A stretch of DNA of 64,000 bases from Dallia pectoralis (taxonomy: Eukaryota; Chordata; Actinopteri; Esociformes; Umbridae), in contig CM055728.1 in the NCBI GenBank assembly GCA_029465975.1, forward strand, positions 29,806,513 to 29,870,512, written 5' to 3'. A model generated the notes under the pieces. The model was not told the origin of the DNA, did no database searches, and saw only the letters and a program-made list of their open reading frames with translations. The position numbers and the translations under genes were made by a program. Below, in pieces: positions 23,333-35,109 of this stretch. The number at the start of each line of letters is the position of its first letter. Positions within the stretch are counted from its first letter, which is position 1.

Positions 23333-23755
23333 TATGGTAGGGGTGTCTGCTGCCCAGGGCCGGTGCTTCATGCCGGGCTGCATGTCGAGGAGGGGGGGTG
23401 GGGGTGGGGGGTGTTGGGGACTGTGTCACAGCTTCCAGAAGGCCAGGGGCTCAGAGCCAGTGCACAGCATGCCACTGCGTCCCAATCTGTGTTGTGACTG
23501 CTTCAATTACCCATCAGCCCCTGCCAGTGAGCGCACAGAGAGGAGGATGACGGTACGGTCCCTGTCTGGACGAGGAACACGTCCTGGAGCTCAGTTCAGG
23601 TCCTCGTTAACAACTTCTGCATGGCTCATATCCGCTGAGCTCTCCCAGAACCTGACGCTTTGTATTGACAGAACCGCTGGAGGAAGATGAGGAGGTGCCC
23701 GAGGAGGTGCCAGTCTGTACTGAGGAGGAATGGAAAGAGAAAACTAAGTGAATGT
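23333..23755. other. Unique sequence, no gene recognised
   Basis: Unique DNA with a short + ORF (23334-23690). There is no domain and no homologue that I recognise. Confidence 0.35.
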
Positions 23756-23822
23756 ACTGTTCAAAACAGTGAAAACATAGTGAATGTACTGTTTAACACA
23801 GTGAAAACATAGTGAATGTACT
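23756..23822. repeat. Left part of a 32-bp minisatellite split by the BEL element
   Basis: Just over two copies of TGAATGTACTGTTTAACACA then GTGAAAACATAG are present. The array resumes at 29967. Confidence 0.9.
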
Positions 23823-24283
23823 TGTAAATAACCATGTGTGTGTTTTGTCACAGAAAAGGTGATTGTTTTTGTTTTTATGTTTTTGTGCTGAAGGGGTTAA
23901 CTTTCTGTTTTAAGTTACGCGCTTTACTTTCTTTTGGGAGCGAGCGCGCGCGTGCCCTGTCAAGCGCAGTTTGTATCTTTTAGCTTGTCATCGCAAGTGC
24001 GGTGCTCACTGCGACACGAAGCTGGTAAATGGTAGATTTATTCTTGCAGCCCCTCCGAAGAGGCAAAAGGTTTGTTTAATCAGTTTAAAAAAGCATTTGT
24101 TAGTAATATGTTCGTTTTGTACAAATGTAAAACAGCATGAAAATGTGTAGAATGTTACCTGATCTATTACATGTGTTTGTATACATTTCAGTTCTTACGT
24201 TGGTGATATGATGAACGGATAAGGAATAAACATCATAAAACTACCAGTAAAGATCTCATCCTTATTCGAGGGGGCATGCTACA
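23823..24283 (+). repeat. 5' LTR of BEL/Pao element
   Basis: 461 bp, starting TGTAAATAACCATG and ending GGGGCATGCTACA. It differs from the 3' copy by a T-run of five versus six (near 23868). Confidence 0.96.
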
Positions 24284-24406
24284 GTAAGAACTTCACCTCA
24301 ACGTGCTAAAGATGTAAAGCTTTACCTCCGTGTGCTACGTCGAGTGGTTCGTGAACGTTAAGGACAACGGCAACAGCATTGGCAGCGAGCTACAACAACA
24401 CGGAAA
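24284..24406 (+). other. BEL/Pao untranslated leader
   Basis: 123 bp between LTR and gag. A TTGGCAGCGAGC motif at about 24379 could be a displaced tRNA primer site, but it lies about 95 bases from the LTR, unusually far. No clear primer site is adjacent to the LTR. Confidence 0.4.
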
Positions 24407-26982
24407 ATGGACGGCATCGATGAGCAAACACGTGAGCTACATACCGAAATCAACGAAATGAGAGCTTTATTACATCAAGGAGATACGGAAAAAATGTCAA
24501 GGCAGGAATTAAAGGACGATATTGAACGCAAAGAAAAACAATTAGCTGAACTACATAAAATGGCGGCTGCGACCGAATTAACATTACCCAGGCGTTCAGA
24601 GCGGCCTAGTGTGCTAACAGAGAAAATGCTAGCCTACCAAAAAGACGAACTGATTAAAAAGGATAAAAACTGTTAAGTCTTTATGACCAATGGAAAGGGC
24701 TAATCAGAACATCCAGAGAAAGCCTAAAGACTGACGTATCAGAGCACAAGTTGTGTGAAATGGCCGATGATATTGAAAGGGGTTTGAATAACATGATGAA
24801 GGTGTATAGTGAAATAAGGGAGTGTACTGTGCCATCCCCTGACACAAGACGTAAAATGGACTCTTGTGAAGCAGTAACTAAGGACATTATGAAAATACTT
24901 AATGAACGTATAACAGCAATTGATGGTGATTTTGAAGCAGATAGAGAAAGACAACGCCTTCATCAGCTACTGTCACACCAGTACGCCCGCTCCATCTACG
25001 GTACCGCTTCTCAGTCCAGTATCGGTAAGCAGTCGGACACTTCAAGCATCACAGCCAAAAGGATTGATGCAGCTGCAGAGTTGGCCGCAAAAGAAGCAGA
25101 ATATAAAATTGTGCAGGAAGAAATAAAACAAAAGGAAAAAATTAAAGTTATAGAATCTGAACTTGAGCGTTTAAAGGTAGAAAAGGAAATGCAAGTTGCT
25201 CGTGCAAAGCTTGAGATTTACGACAGAGAAATTAACATGGATATGGACAATCTGCAAATTCAACCGAACAATATAATCCATATGTCAAATCCCATGGTGA
25301 ACAATCCAGACCCTCAAATTGTTACTCAGGCACCTCTCACGGACATTTCACAGTTGGCCCTAGCAATTCAAAACAGTATAGCCATAAACAGAATCCCAGT
25401 GCCAATGCCCACAGTGTTTAGCGGAGATCCAATTAACTACATTGAATGGAGGGCTTCATTCTCTTCACTTGTAGACTGCAAAAGCATCTCACCTGCTGAT
25501 AAACTTCACTTGCTCAAAATGTATGTCACAGGCCCAGCACTAAAATGTCTTGAGGGCACATTCTATCGCAGTGATGAAGAGGCGTACAGTGATGCATGGC
25601 AAAAGCTTGACCAACGTTATGGACAGCCTTTTGTTGTCCAAAGAGCTCTCCGAGAAAAACTGTCAAAATGGCCTAAAATAAGCTCAAAGGACGCAGAAGG
25701 GTTGAGGACATTTTCAGACTTTCTAAATGCATGTCTCCAAGCCACACCACATGTAAAAGGCCTGGAGATACTAAGTGACTGTGAAGAAAATCAAAAGTTG
25801 TTGCAGAAAGTTCCTGACTGGCTGGCAGCCCGTTGGAATCGCAAGGTCACAGTTACACTTATGGACGGCAAGGATTTTCCCTCTTTTAAGGACTTTGCAC
25901 AATTTGTGGCAGTCGAGGCAGAGATCGCATGCAACCCGGTCACTTCTTCATACGCTCTTCACTCATGCAGCGCATCCTACGAGAAGAAGACCATGAAAGA
26001 CTTTAAACCAAACAGATCCACACAAGTCTTCACAACGCAAACCACGGTGCAAAACAATAAGGCAAGAAAAGGCAACACATATTTAAAGGTACCCTGCATG
26101 TTTTGCAAAGATGAAAAACACCAGTTGTCAAGGTGCCCTAACTTTTCAGATCGGCCCTTAGAAGAGAAGCGCACGTATGTTAAGGACAATAGACTGTGCT
26201 ATGGATGCTTAAAGGTGGGCCATAACGCCAAGGATTGTTGCCATCGCCACACCTGTGACATTTGCAAAGGAAGGCATCCCACTTGTCTTCACAATGACAA
26301 TCACACGCCATATGAGAGGCCTCAAAGCTCTGACAACACCACATCAAGCACTCCAAATGAAACTGCAGCAGTCACAGCTCTCAACGTTACTAAGGTTGGT
26401 CAGTCAAGTAGCACATCCATGATCGTTCCTGTATGGGTGTCTACGGTTCAGAGCCCATCTAAAGAAGAATTAGTTTACGCACTATTAGACACACAAAGTG
26501 ACAGTACATTTGTCTGTGAAGAATTAAGCAATCAGCTACAAGCGGACACTCATCCTGTAAAGTTAAAGCTAACTACTATGCTGGGTGTTCACTCTATTGT
26601 TAAGAGTCACAGAGTATCGGGACTGTGTGTGAGAGGTTATGACTCGGACATTCGCATCGACCTACCCCCCTCATATACCAAAGACTCTATTCCAGTTAAC
26701 TATGACAACATACCCACTAGTGACACAGCAAAACAGTGGCCCCACCTGACAGAAATTGCTGATAAAATACCACCTCTTTTGAGTTGTGATGTTGGACTTC
26801 TTATCGGATTTAACTGTCCCAGAACTTTAGCTCCAAGACAAGTTCTACTAGGAGAAGGTGAGGAGCCATATGCCATCCGCACAGACCTAGGGTGGAGTAT
26901 CGTTGGAGGCTCCACACCCGCGCTCGATGAAACTCAGTTAAGTTTGTGTCATAGAATCACAATAAAGGAATTACCCCGATAA
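24407..26982 (+). pseudogene. BEL/Pao gag and protease region (one frame break)
   Basis: It starts at ATG 24407 with a charged, coiled-coil-like N-terminus (89 residues before a stop at 24674-24676) and continues in another frame from about 24670. The frame from 24751 (743 codons) contains, in order: a charged helix-rich part; a DUF1759-like capsid region (about residues 215-400, with FSGDPINYIEWRASF near 225-240); Cys/His knuckles near 449 (CMFC...H...C), 490 (CYGC...H...C) and 505 (CDIC...H); and a DUF1758-type retroviral-like aspartic protease with the D at about 580 in LLDTQSDS. The break near 24670 sits in an A-run. The frame ends at a stop at 26980-26982, next to a C-run, where the reading shifts into pol. 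The product would be the structural protein and maturation protease acting in cytoplasmic particles. Confidence 0.93.
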
Positions 26983-29421
26983 CTCCCATGGACGTGATTA
27001 ATGTGCTGGAGTCAGATTTCAAGGACACAAAGGCAAGCGACAAAACAGTCTCACAAGAGGATCTCATCTTCTTGGACAAGCTCAAGGAGGGAATAAGGAA
27101 AAATGAACAAGGACACTGTGAGATGCCTCTGCCATTCAGACAAAAAGGCCTCACTTACCCAACAACAAAAAGCTTGCTGAAATCAGACTTGGACATTTAA
27201 AGCGAAAGTTCAACAAAGATGAAAAGTACAAACGAGACTATGTAACTTACATGAAAGACATCATGGATAGGGGTGACGTTGAAGAAGTACACAATGAAGG
27301 AAAACAAGGTGAACAATGGTACATTCCCCATCACGGGATTTATCACCCCAAAAAGCCCACTAAACTTCGTGTTGTGTTCGATTGTTCAGCCAAACACAAT
27401 GGAACAAGTCTGAACGATCATCTTCTTCAAGGGCCAGACCTGATTAACAATCTAACAGGCATCCTCCTACGGTTCAGACAGCATCCTATTGCTCTAATGT
27501 GCGATATAGAGAAGATGTTCCACCAGTTTCACGTTCAGCGGTGCGACAGAGATTATCTGAGTTTTCTGTGGTGGAAAACGGCGACACAGAGACACAGCCA
27601 CGGGCATACAGATTGAAGGTACATCTTTTCGGTGCGACATCATCCCCAGGGTGTGCAAATTATGGACTAAAGTATTTAGCTAAAGAACATTATCACACAC
27701 ATCCTGTGGGAGCTGAGTTCATGGAAAAGGACTTTTATGTGGACGACGGAGTCACAAGCGCAGACACAGTTGAAAAGGCAATACAGCTTGCACAAGAGGC
27801 CACAGAGATATGCAAGCAAGGAGGGCTCCGTCTACACAAATTTATCTCAAACAGCCCTGCTGTTCTACAAAGCCTCCTCCATCCGAATGGGCAGTAGAGA
27901 CAAAAACAAAGGACTTAACATTCAAAGACATGCCACAGGAAAGGGCCTTGGGCATCCAATGGAACGTTGAAAGAGACTGTTTCAGATTTGACAACACTCT
28001 AAAAGACCAACCAGCAACACGTAGGGGCATCCTATCCACAGTTGCATCCATCTACGACCCTCTTGGCTTCCTGGCGCCATATGTGCTTCACGGAAAAGGA
28101 TCCTGCAGGAAATGTGTCACCAAGGTATCAACTGGGATGAGTCCCTGCCAGAAGCACTGAGGCCAAGGTGGGAGAGCTGGCAACATGACTTTGCCAACTT
28201 AGACAAGGTAAACATAACTCGCTGTTACTTTCCTCCTAGCTTCGGAGAGCTTAAGAAAATAGAGTTGCACCACTTTTCGGATGCGAGCACGAGTGGTTAT
28301 GGACAATGCACCTATTTAAGAGCCAAAAACGCTAGAGAAGAGATTCACTGTTCATTGGTAATAGCTAAAGCCCGTGTTTCTCCTACCAGGCTGACTACAA
28401 TCCCCGACTCGAGCTAACTGCAGCTGTAGTTTCAGTCTCTGTTAGTAACATGATGAGAGATGAACTCTGCTTCGCTCAAGTCAAAGAGTATTTCTGGACT
28501 GATTCTAAGGTAGTTCTGGGCTACATAAACAATGAGGCACGTCGTTTCCATACTTTTGTAGCGAATAGAGTCCAAAAGATTCGCCAAAGTACAAACCCTC
28601 AGCAATGGTTTTATGTGCCATCTGAAGAGAACCCAGCTGATAGTGCATCTAGGGGTAAATCAGTCACTGAGCTTCTCTCATCCAACTGGTTCACTGGACC
28701 CCCCTTTCTCTGGGAGAGGGACCTGCCCACAACACAAAGTGTAGAGCTGGAACCGTCGCTTGGAGATCCAGAAGTCAGAAAGACACAGACAATGTTAACC
28801 AAAGTTACAGAGACATTCAGCCTCGCAGAACGTTTGTCCAAGTTCTCGTCATGGTCCAAAGCAGTCAAAGCTGTAGCACGTCTCATAAGAAGAGCCAAGA
28901 AAGTCAAATCAGATGCGCCGGCTACAGTGAGTGAACAAGAAAGTGCAGTACATGTCATCATTCAGGATATTCAAAAACAAACATATGGAAAAGAGATAAA
29001 ATCATTAAACAAAGGCAACCAGCTCCCACATCACAACAATACTGCCCCCGCCCGGTGCCTTCCCAAAGGAGGACCTCTATGGAGCAAAGAGATGGCGTCG
29101 TGTGCAGTTTTTGACTGAGCAGTTCTGGTGCAGGTGGAGGCGTGAATATCTGCACAACATTATTGCTAGACAGCGCTGGCACTCACCAAAAAGAAATCTA
29201 AGAGTAGGTGATGTTGTGTTGGACATTGATGAACAGTCACCCAGAGGTGAATGGAGACTTGCCAGAGTCCTGGAGACTGTTAACGGCAAGGACGGACTCG
29301 TGAGACAGTGAAAATCTCCTTTGGAGATAAGAGACTGAATACCAAAGGTCAACGCAGTACTAAGCTTTCTACTGTGGAGCGCCCTGTGCAAAAGCTAATT
29401 CTGATATTAGAATGTTCATAA
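26983..29421 (+). pseudogene. BEL/Pao pol remnant: RT, RNase H, DUF5641; integrase core lost
   Basis: The reading passes through several frames. Reverse transcriptase spans about 27250-27900: HHGIYHPKKP, then DIEKMFHQF near 27506-27532, then YVDD at 27736-27747. Next is a peptidase A17-like/RNase H-like part: DPLGFLAPYVL near 28056, HHFSDAST near 28270, WTDSKVVLGY near 28497, and ENPADSASRG near 28627. After about 29000 the text jumps directly to the end of the integrase region and DUF5641 (WRRVQF at about 29092, FWCRWRREYL, VGDVVLDID). The HHCC and DDE integrase core expected between is missing, roughly 1.2 kb or more. Frame breaks lie near 26975, 27156, 27573, 27875, 28093, 28404 and 29302, each next to a short homopolymer. 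The last in-frame stop is TAA at 29419. The element could not integrate without integrase in trans. Confidence 0.93.
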
Positions 29422-29496
29422 GCTAATTCAGAGTAATGGTTATCTCATGGTGAAAATTATTTGTTGTTATCCATATGTAACAAACTCTCATAATTT

Positions 29497-29504
29497 GGTG
29501 GGAG
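29497..29504 (+). other. BEL/Pao polypurine tract
   Basis: GGTGGGAG directly precedes the 3' LTR. It is short but in the right place. Confidence 0.55.
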
Positions 29505-29966
29505 TGTAAATAACCATGTGTGTGTTTTGTCACAGAAAAGGTGATTGTTTTTTGTTTTTATGTTTTTGTGCTGAAGGGGTTAACTTTCTGTTTTAAGTTA
29601 CGCGCTTTACTTTCTTTTGGGAGCGAGCGCGCGCGTGCCCTGTCAAGCGCAGTTTGTATCTTTTAGCTTGTCATCGCAAGTGCGGTGCTCACTGCGACAC
29701 GAAGCTGGTAAATGGTAGATTTATTCTTGCAGCCCCTCCGAAGAGGCAAAAGGTTTGTTTAATCAGTTTAAAAAAGCATTTGTTAGTAATATGTTCGTTT
29801 TGTACAAATGTAAAACAGCATGAAAATGTGTAGAATGTTACCTGATCTATTACATGTGTTTGTATACATTTCAGTTCTTACGTTGGTGATATGATGAACG
29901 GATAAGGAATAAACATCATAAAACTACCAGTAAAGATCTCATCCTTATTCGAGGGGGCATGCTACA
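29505..29966 (+). repeat. 3' LTR of BEL/Pao element
   Basis: 462 bp, starting TGTAAATAACCATG and ending GGGGCATGCTACA. GTACT follows at 29967. Confidence 0.96.
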
Positions 29967-30310
29967 GTACTGTTCAACACAGTGAAAACTAAATGAATGT
30001 ACTGTTTAACACAGTGAAAACATAGTGAATGTACTGTTCAACACAGTGAAAACTAAATGAATGTACTGTTTAACACAGTGAAAACACAGTGAATGTACTG
30101 TTTAACACAGTGAAAACATAGTGAATATACTGTTTAACACAGTGAAAACATAGTGAATGTACTGTTCAACACAGTGAAAACTAAGTGAATGTACTGTTTA
30201 ACACAGTGAAAACATAGTGAATGTACTGTTTAACACAGTGAAAACTAAGTGAATATACTGTTCAACACAGTGAAAACTAAGTGAATGTACTGTTTAACAC
30301 AAGTGAATAC
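29967..30310. repeat. Right part of the split 32-bp minisatellite
   Basis: About ten copies of TGAATGTACTGTTTAACACA then GTGAAAACATAG are present, with CTAAG/CTAAA variants. The first copy resumes exactly where the left part was interrupted. Confidence 0.94.
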
Positions 30311-30519
30311 AATATAATTACTCACAAAATGTTGATGAGTCAGAAACATCATCTCCAGATGTGATTTGGAACCATCAATGTACTATTTCAAATAAAACAA
30401 TATATGATAACTTTTTTAAATGATGAAGTACTTTTTCCGTTATGTTGTAGAATTAAATACAACAGTTAATGCCTTTCTTAATGTACAGAAGCCTACTTGT
30501 TGGAAACTAACGGGTCTGG
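30311..30519. other. Short unique AT-rich spacer
   Basis: Nothing recognised. Confidence 0.4.
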
Positions 30520-31228
30520 ATGTGGCTGCCCTCTGGTCTGGGTGTGGCTGCCCTCTGGTCTGGGTGTGGCTGCCCTCTGGTCTGGGTGTAGCTGCCCTCT
30601 GGTCTGGGTGTAGCTGCCCTCTGGTCTGGGTGTAGCTGCCCTCTGGTCTGGGTGTAGCTGCCCTCTGGTCTGGGTGTAGCTGCCCTCTGGTCTGGGTGTA
30701 GCTGCCCTCTGGTCTGGGTGTGGCTGCCCTCTGGTCTGGGTGTGGCTGCCCTCTGGTCTGGGTGTGGCTGCCCTCTGGTCTGGGTGTAGCTGTCCTTTGG
30801 TCTGGGTGTAGCTGTCCTCTGGTATGGGTGTGGCTGCCCTCTGGTCTGGGTGTAGCTGCCCTCTGGTCTGGGTGTAGCTGTCCTCTGGTCTGGGTGTGGC
30901 TGCCCTCTGGTCTGGGTGTGGCTGCCCTCTGGTCTGGGTGTAGCTGTCCTCTGGTCTGGGTGTAGCTGTCCTCTGGTCTGGGTGTGGCTGCCCTCTGGTC
31001 TGGGTGTGGCTGCCCTCTGGTCTGGGTGTAGCTGTCCTCTGGTCTGGGTGTAGCTGTCCTCTGGTCTGGGTGTGGCTGCCCTCTGGTCTGGGTGTAGCTG
31101 CCCTCTGGTCTGGGTGTGGCTGCCCTCTGGTCTGGGTGTAGCTGCCCTCTGGTCTGGGTGTGGTTGCCCTCTGGTCTGGGTGTGCTTGCCCTCTGGTCTG
31201 GGTGTAGCTGCCCTCTGGTCTGAGTGTA
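30520..31228. repeat. 22-bp minisatellite (GCTGCCCTCTGGTCTGGGTG)
   Basis: About 32 copies of the 22-bp unit are present, with TGTAG/TGTGG and TGCCC/TGTCC variants. Minus ORFs of 301 and 337 codons are this repeat in two frames, not genes. Confidence 0.96.
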
Positions 31229-31783
31229 GCTGCCTGCCCCTAACCCCCCCCAAAAAACATATTTGGATTGGTCGGTTGTGATCGCCGGTATCGACAGACG
31301 CAAGTGACCCTTCTGACACGACGTGAATGAGGCCAGTTCTGTCATGGATCACCAAGTGTGTGTTGGTGTTGTAGGTGGAGGAGGAGGTGGTGGACGTAGT
31401 CAGAGGTGATACAACCTGGGGGAGGCCCCGGGCATGGAGTGGTGGGGGACGGAGTGTGGGGGGAGAGGGCGAGAAGAGAGGGAGGGAGGGTGGGTAGGGG
31501 TTTATATGTGTCTGGCACAAGGACAGCCCAGGGGATTGGTGGATGTTCGTCTCTGATTCAGACCTCGTATCAAATCATAAGACCGCCTCTCCCCAACCTC
31601 CGTTTCTCTTATTCATGTATGGTTTTATTCTCTTCTGCCTCTGATGAAACGAGCCACCTACACTTTAGGACATCTGCTAAGCTGATTTTCTGGGGCTTAG
31701 CAGATCCGTAGCGGTATCAAAGAGATTAGGTGAAACAACATCCATCGCTGGCTGGCCTTGTGCCGTGGTTCAGTAATGCGGTG

Positions 31784-31817
<34 letters not shown>

Positions 31818-32257
31818 AGGGGGGGGGGTTAGGACCATGCAATAGTGTGGTGAGGCCGGGAGCAGAAGTTTCCATGGAGGCAGACGGCAGAATGGTGACG
31901 CGTCCTCAGTGCTTTGGTGGCAGCCTTTTAAGAAGTGCCTGTGAGAATAAACAAGATCCTATTTAATCTCCAGGTTGGACCGAGGGGGGGTTCTTCTTTG
32001 TATGATTATGACTACTTGCAAACTACATCAGAAAGTTTCATTTGCGGCACTTTTACCCGAAAACTATTAGGGACGGCGTTTCCTGCTATGCAAATGGAGC
32101 GATGTTTTGTGATGCGTAATGTCGAACTATATGTCTCTGCATTATTCATGCATGATAGCTAACATTTAGTAATCACACACTCATAATTAACCAGTGAAAT
32201 GTAATAATGCCAGATATCCCTGTGGGTTTAAGGCTTGAATAATTGCTGCAAGTTCTC
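31229..32257. other. Unique sequence with short (GT)n
   Basis: It is mostly unique. (GT)n at 31783-31815 is followed by a G-run. The 31980-32250 part is AT-rich and free of repeats. No exon supported. Confidence 0.4.
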
Positions 32258-32288
32258 CTTGTATTGTGTGCGTGTGTGTGTACAGTAA

Positions 32289-32338
<50 letters not shown>

Positions 32339-32344
32339 AGTAAT

Positions 32345-32387
<43 letters not shown>

Positions 32388-32393
32388 AGTAAT

Positions 32394-32444
<51 letters not shown>

Positions 32445-32455
32445 TGTGCTCAATG
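32258..32455. repeat. Three (GT)n blocks separated by ACAGTAATAG
   Basis: Each block of 25-55 bp of GT is joined by GTACAGTAATAG(C). It is a compound microsatellite. Confidence 0.95.
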
Positions 32456-33619
32456 CATGTGTGTAATTGAGAAAAAGAGAGATCTCTTTTTTCCTCCCTC
32501 AAGACAGCCTTTTCTTTTCGCGTCCACTAACTAACTGCAGGGAAAAAATTGCAAAAGAAAGAAAGAGAAAGAGAGCGAGAGAAAGAAAGAAAGCCAAAGA
32601 GTGTAGCTGTGTCAGTCTGATATTCTCCATAGTGACAGCTGGACCCAGAAGCCCAGGACTCTTTCTTCTCACATACAAAGCCCATTAAGTGTGCCAGTCG
32701 CTCAATGGCCCCCGCAGACTCAAATTGCTCCAAGCTCCACCCAAAAGTGTGGCGCCCTTTGTCATTGTAATCAGGCCTTGTTTGTGAAGTGCTGCCTGTA
32801 CTTACAACTACTCAGGCCTCGTATTGGTCCAGGCTGCTGGCTAGGGAGGGAGGGAGGGCAGGAGAGAGGGGGAGTTACAGGGAGCCAGGCAGGCAGTCGG
32901 ACAGTCGGCTATAGGAGGCTGGGCTGTGGGTGGCTGTTTGTTTAGGGGGGGAGGTGGCTGAGAGGTGTGGGCAGAGGAGCGGGGGGGATTGGAATGACGC
33001 TAGACTGAGGGAGGTCCTGATTTACCGCGGCACAGTCCGTCAGAGAGACACAGAGATGAGATGACTTTTGGCAGAGCTGACCCGGCTCCCCGCCCCCTGC
33101 CGATGCCAGGTCGACTCCCCCCCTGCCACCCCTATGGTGATGCCAGGACCACAGCACCCGTCCGGGGGGCCGGGGGGGGAGCAACAGAGATGACGATCAT
33201 ATAATCTGTCACCCGGACCAAACTTTGTTTGTGCGTGTGTGTGTTTGCGTGTGTTTAAAGATGTTTACTCCACGCAAATGAGAAACAGCGTGGAAGTAGT
33301 GTGTGTCAGGGCGTTAATGAAATGCCAAATAAATTATTGTCTTAAGCAACTGTCTGACAGGTTGACCAGGATTTTCAAAAGGGAGATAATAGTATAAACA
33401 TATCTATAATTAACATGTGCAATTAGTGTGCCTTTGCATGTCTTACGTGTCACAGACAAATACAAAGCCAAACAGACAGCTTCTCTTTCCACATCTATTT
33501 ATTAGGTCTCCATAGAAACATGCTGAGATGAGTCTGATCAGATTTGACAAGAATGAGTATCATCTCTTGCTCCATGTAAATTGAAGAGAGGATGAGTGGG
33601 TGTGTGAGGGAGATGGAAA
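32456..33619. other. Unique sequence, candidate conserved noncoding stretch
   Basis: It includes GA-rich sequence at 32550-32600 and a GC-rich segment at 32940-33185. The stretch 33290-33500 is AT-rich, free of repeats and ORFs, and could be a conserved noncoding element. This is a guess from composition only. Confidence 0.35.
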
Positions 33620-33920
33620 TGGAGTGAGAGAGAGAGAGAGAGAGCGGGGGAGGGATTGAGATAAGGAGAGAAAGGGTTAGAGAGAGAGAGAGAGAGGAGA
33701 GAGAAAGGAGAAGGAAATAGAGACAGAAATTGGGAGAGAAAGGTATACCAGGACAGAATAAAGAATAGGAAAGAAAGGGTGGAGAAAGAGTGAGAGGAAA
33801 GAAGGAGTGAGATAGAGGGATAAAAAGAGAGGGGGAGAAAGGCAAGAGAGAACCGGGAGGGTGGGAGGAGGGGGTGAAAGAGATGGGGTGGAAAGGTGGG
33901 AGAAGGAGAGAGGGGGAGGT
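33620..33920. repeat. Purine-rich GA tract
   Basis: About 300 bp of GAGAGA/GGGAGAAAGG low complexity. The minus ORFs are Ser/Leu/Pro low complexity. Confidence 0.88.
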
Positions 33921-34455
33921 GAGCGCACTAAATTCATCATGTTAGGGCTGTAAGCGTTCTCAACAGGAGGGGGCGGGTCATGTGACTTCCCGGCTCAAAG
34001 CCATTGGTCCATCTGTGAGGTCAGCGACATTTCATTGTGACCTGTTGTTCTACACGGTCTGACGAGACGCCACTTTGACAACTTGGTTCTTCAGCTCGTC
34101 TATCATGGTGACACAGCGTTATTTATTCACAAGCACCTCGGTGCATACGCCTGACTGTTTGTCCTCTCAATGGCTGTCAGTGGGTCAGCCAGGGAGATGC
34201 TTCCACAGCTACTGTTTTACCACATACTTCATGTACATAATACGGGGTGAGTGGAGTCGCCCCAAAACGGGAAGCTCAAGAATATTGGCTGAGGATGACG
34301 ATGGAAACATTTACGTGAGCTTTTCTCTCCTCTTCCTCACCGTGTCATTTGATTAAACTGGCGTGTCTTGCTTTGCCAGACAGCTGTAAGAGAGGTCAGG
34401 GTTCAGCAGCCTGTTCTATAGGGTCATGGTGATCGGGCGAAGGACAGGCACGTCT

Positions 34456-34530
<75 letters not shown>

Positions 34531-35109
34531 CGGGGGGAGGGTCTAAAGTTAATAGGTTAATGAGTGTGTGGTGATGAACAAGAATACAGCAGCAGTGTCT
34601 GGCTCCGGCAGATAAAACTTCTCGTGGCATTAGTGAGACCAGGGCTGGTTTTAAGTGAGACCGTCTCTTTGTGAACCACGCAGGGGGAGCAGATTTAATA
34701 AGCACTGAATCCATTACATGTGCTCTCCCATTTGTTTTTGCCATAGCAACACTAGCGAGTGAGGCATTGAGGCAAGGCTTCGTACGGAGGACTTTATTAT
34801 CTATCAGACCATCTGTTATGTCCCAGACGAGCTGAGTGCACAGACAAGGCCTGGAATTAGCTTGAGAGTCTGTTCAATGAACACTACAAAGACTATGGGG
34901 AACCGTGCTATACACTCTGGGAAAAAAACTGTTCCTGCAGTTTCTTTTTGCGGTTCTGCAAATTGAAATTGGGTAGTATACCCTAAAAGTGATTTGTAGG
35001 TGCCTGAAAACTGGCTTTCTAGAGAATCTGTTTGTCTTCGTTTGTGATGGAGTAAGTTATTCAAACTTTTATTTGAACAAGCATTGAAAAGGTTTTACCG
35101 TAAAGAACC
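33921..35109. other. Unique sequence with (GT)n at 34457-34528
   Basis: Unique DNA on both sides of a 70-bp (GT)n. No gene is recognised. Confidence 0.5.

Larger units (their letters stand above)
23823..29966 (+). mobile_element. BEL/Pao LTR retrotransposon, integrase-deleted
   Basis: Seen: LTRs of 461 bp (23823-24283) and 462 bp (29505-29966) with TG...CA ends. The 5-bp target duplication GTACT lies at 23818-23822 and 29967-29971. The internal gag-protease-RT-RNase H order, three Cys/His clusters, a YVDD box and a C-terminal DUF5641-like region are those of BEL/Pao. The 6.1-kb length is short for the family because the zinc-binding and catalytic core of integrase is absent. The coding part is broken into at least eight frames. 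The LTRs differ, by eye, only in one T-run, so insertion was recent. It landed in a 32-bp minisatellite. Confidence 0.96.

Noticed and set aside
30440..31520. Minus ORFs of 301 and 337 codons (GQLHPDQRAATPRPE type)
   Set aside because: Two frames of the same 22-bp minisatellite; the 22-bp period cycles the peptide through frames.
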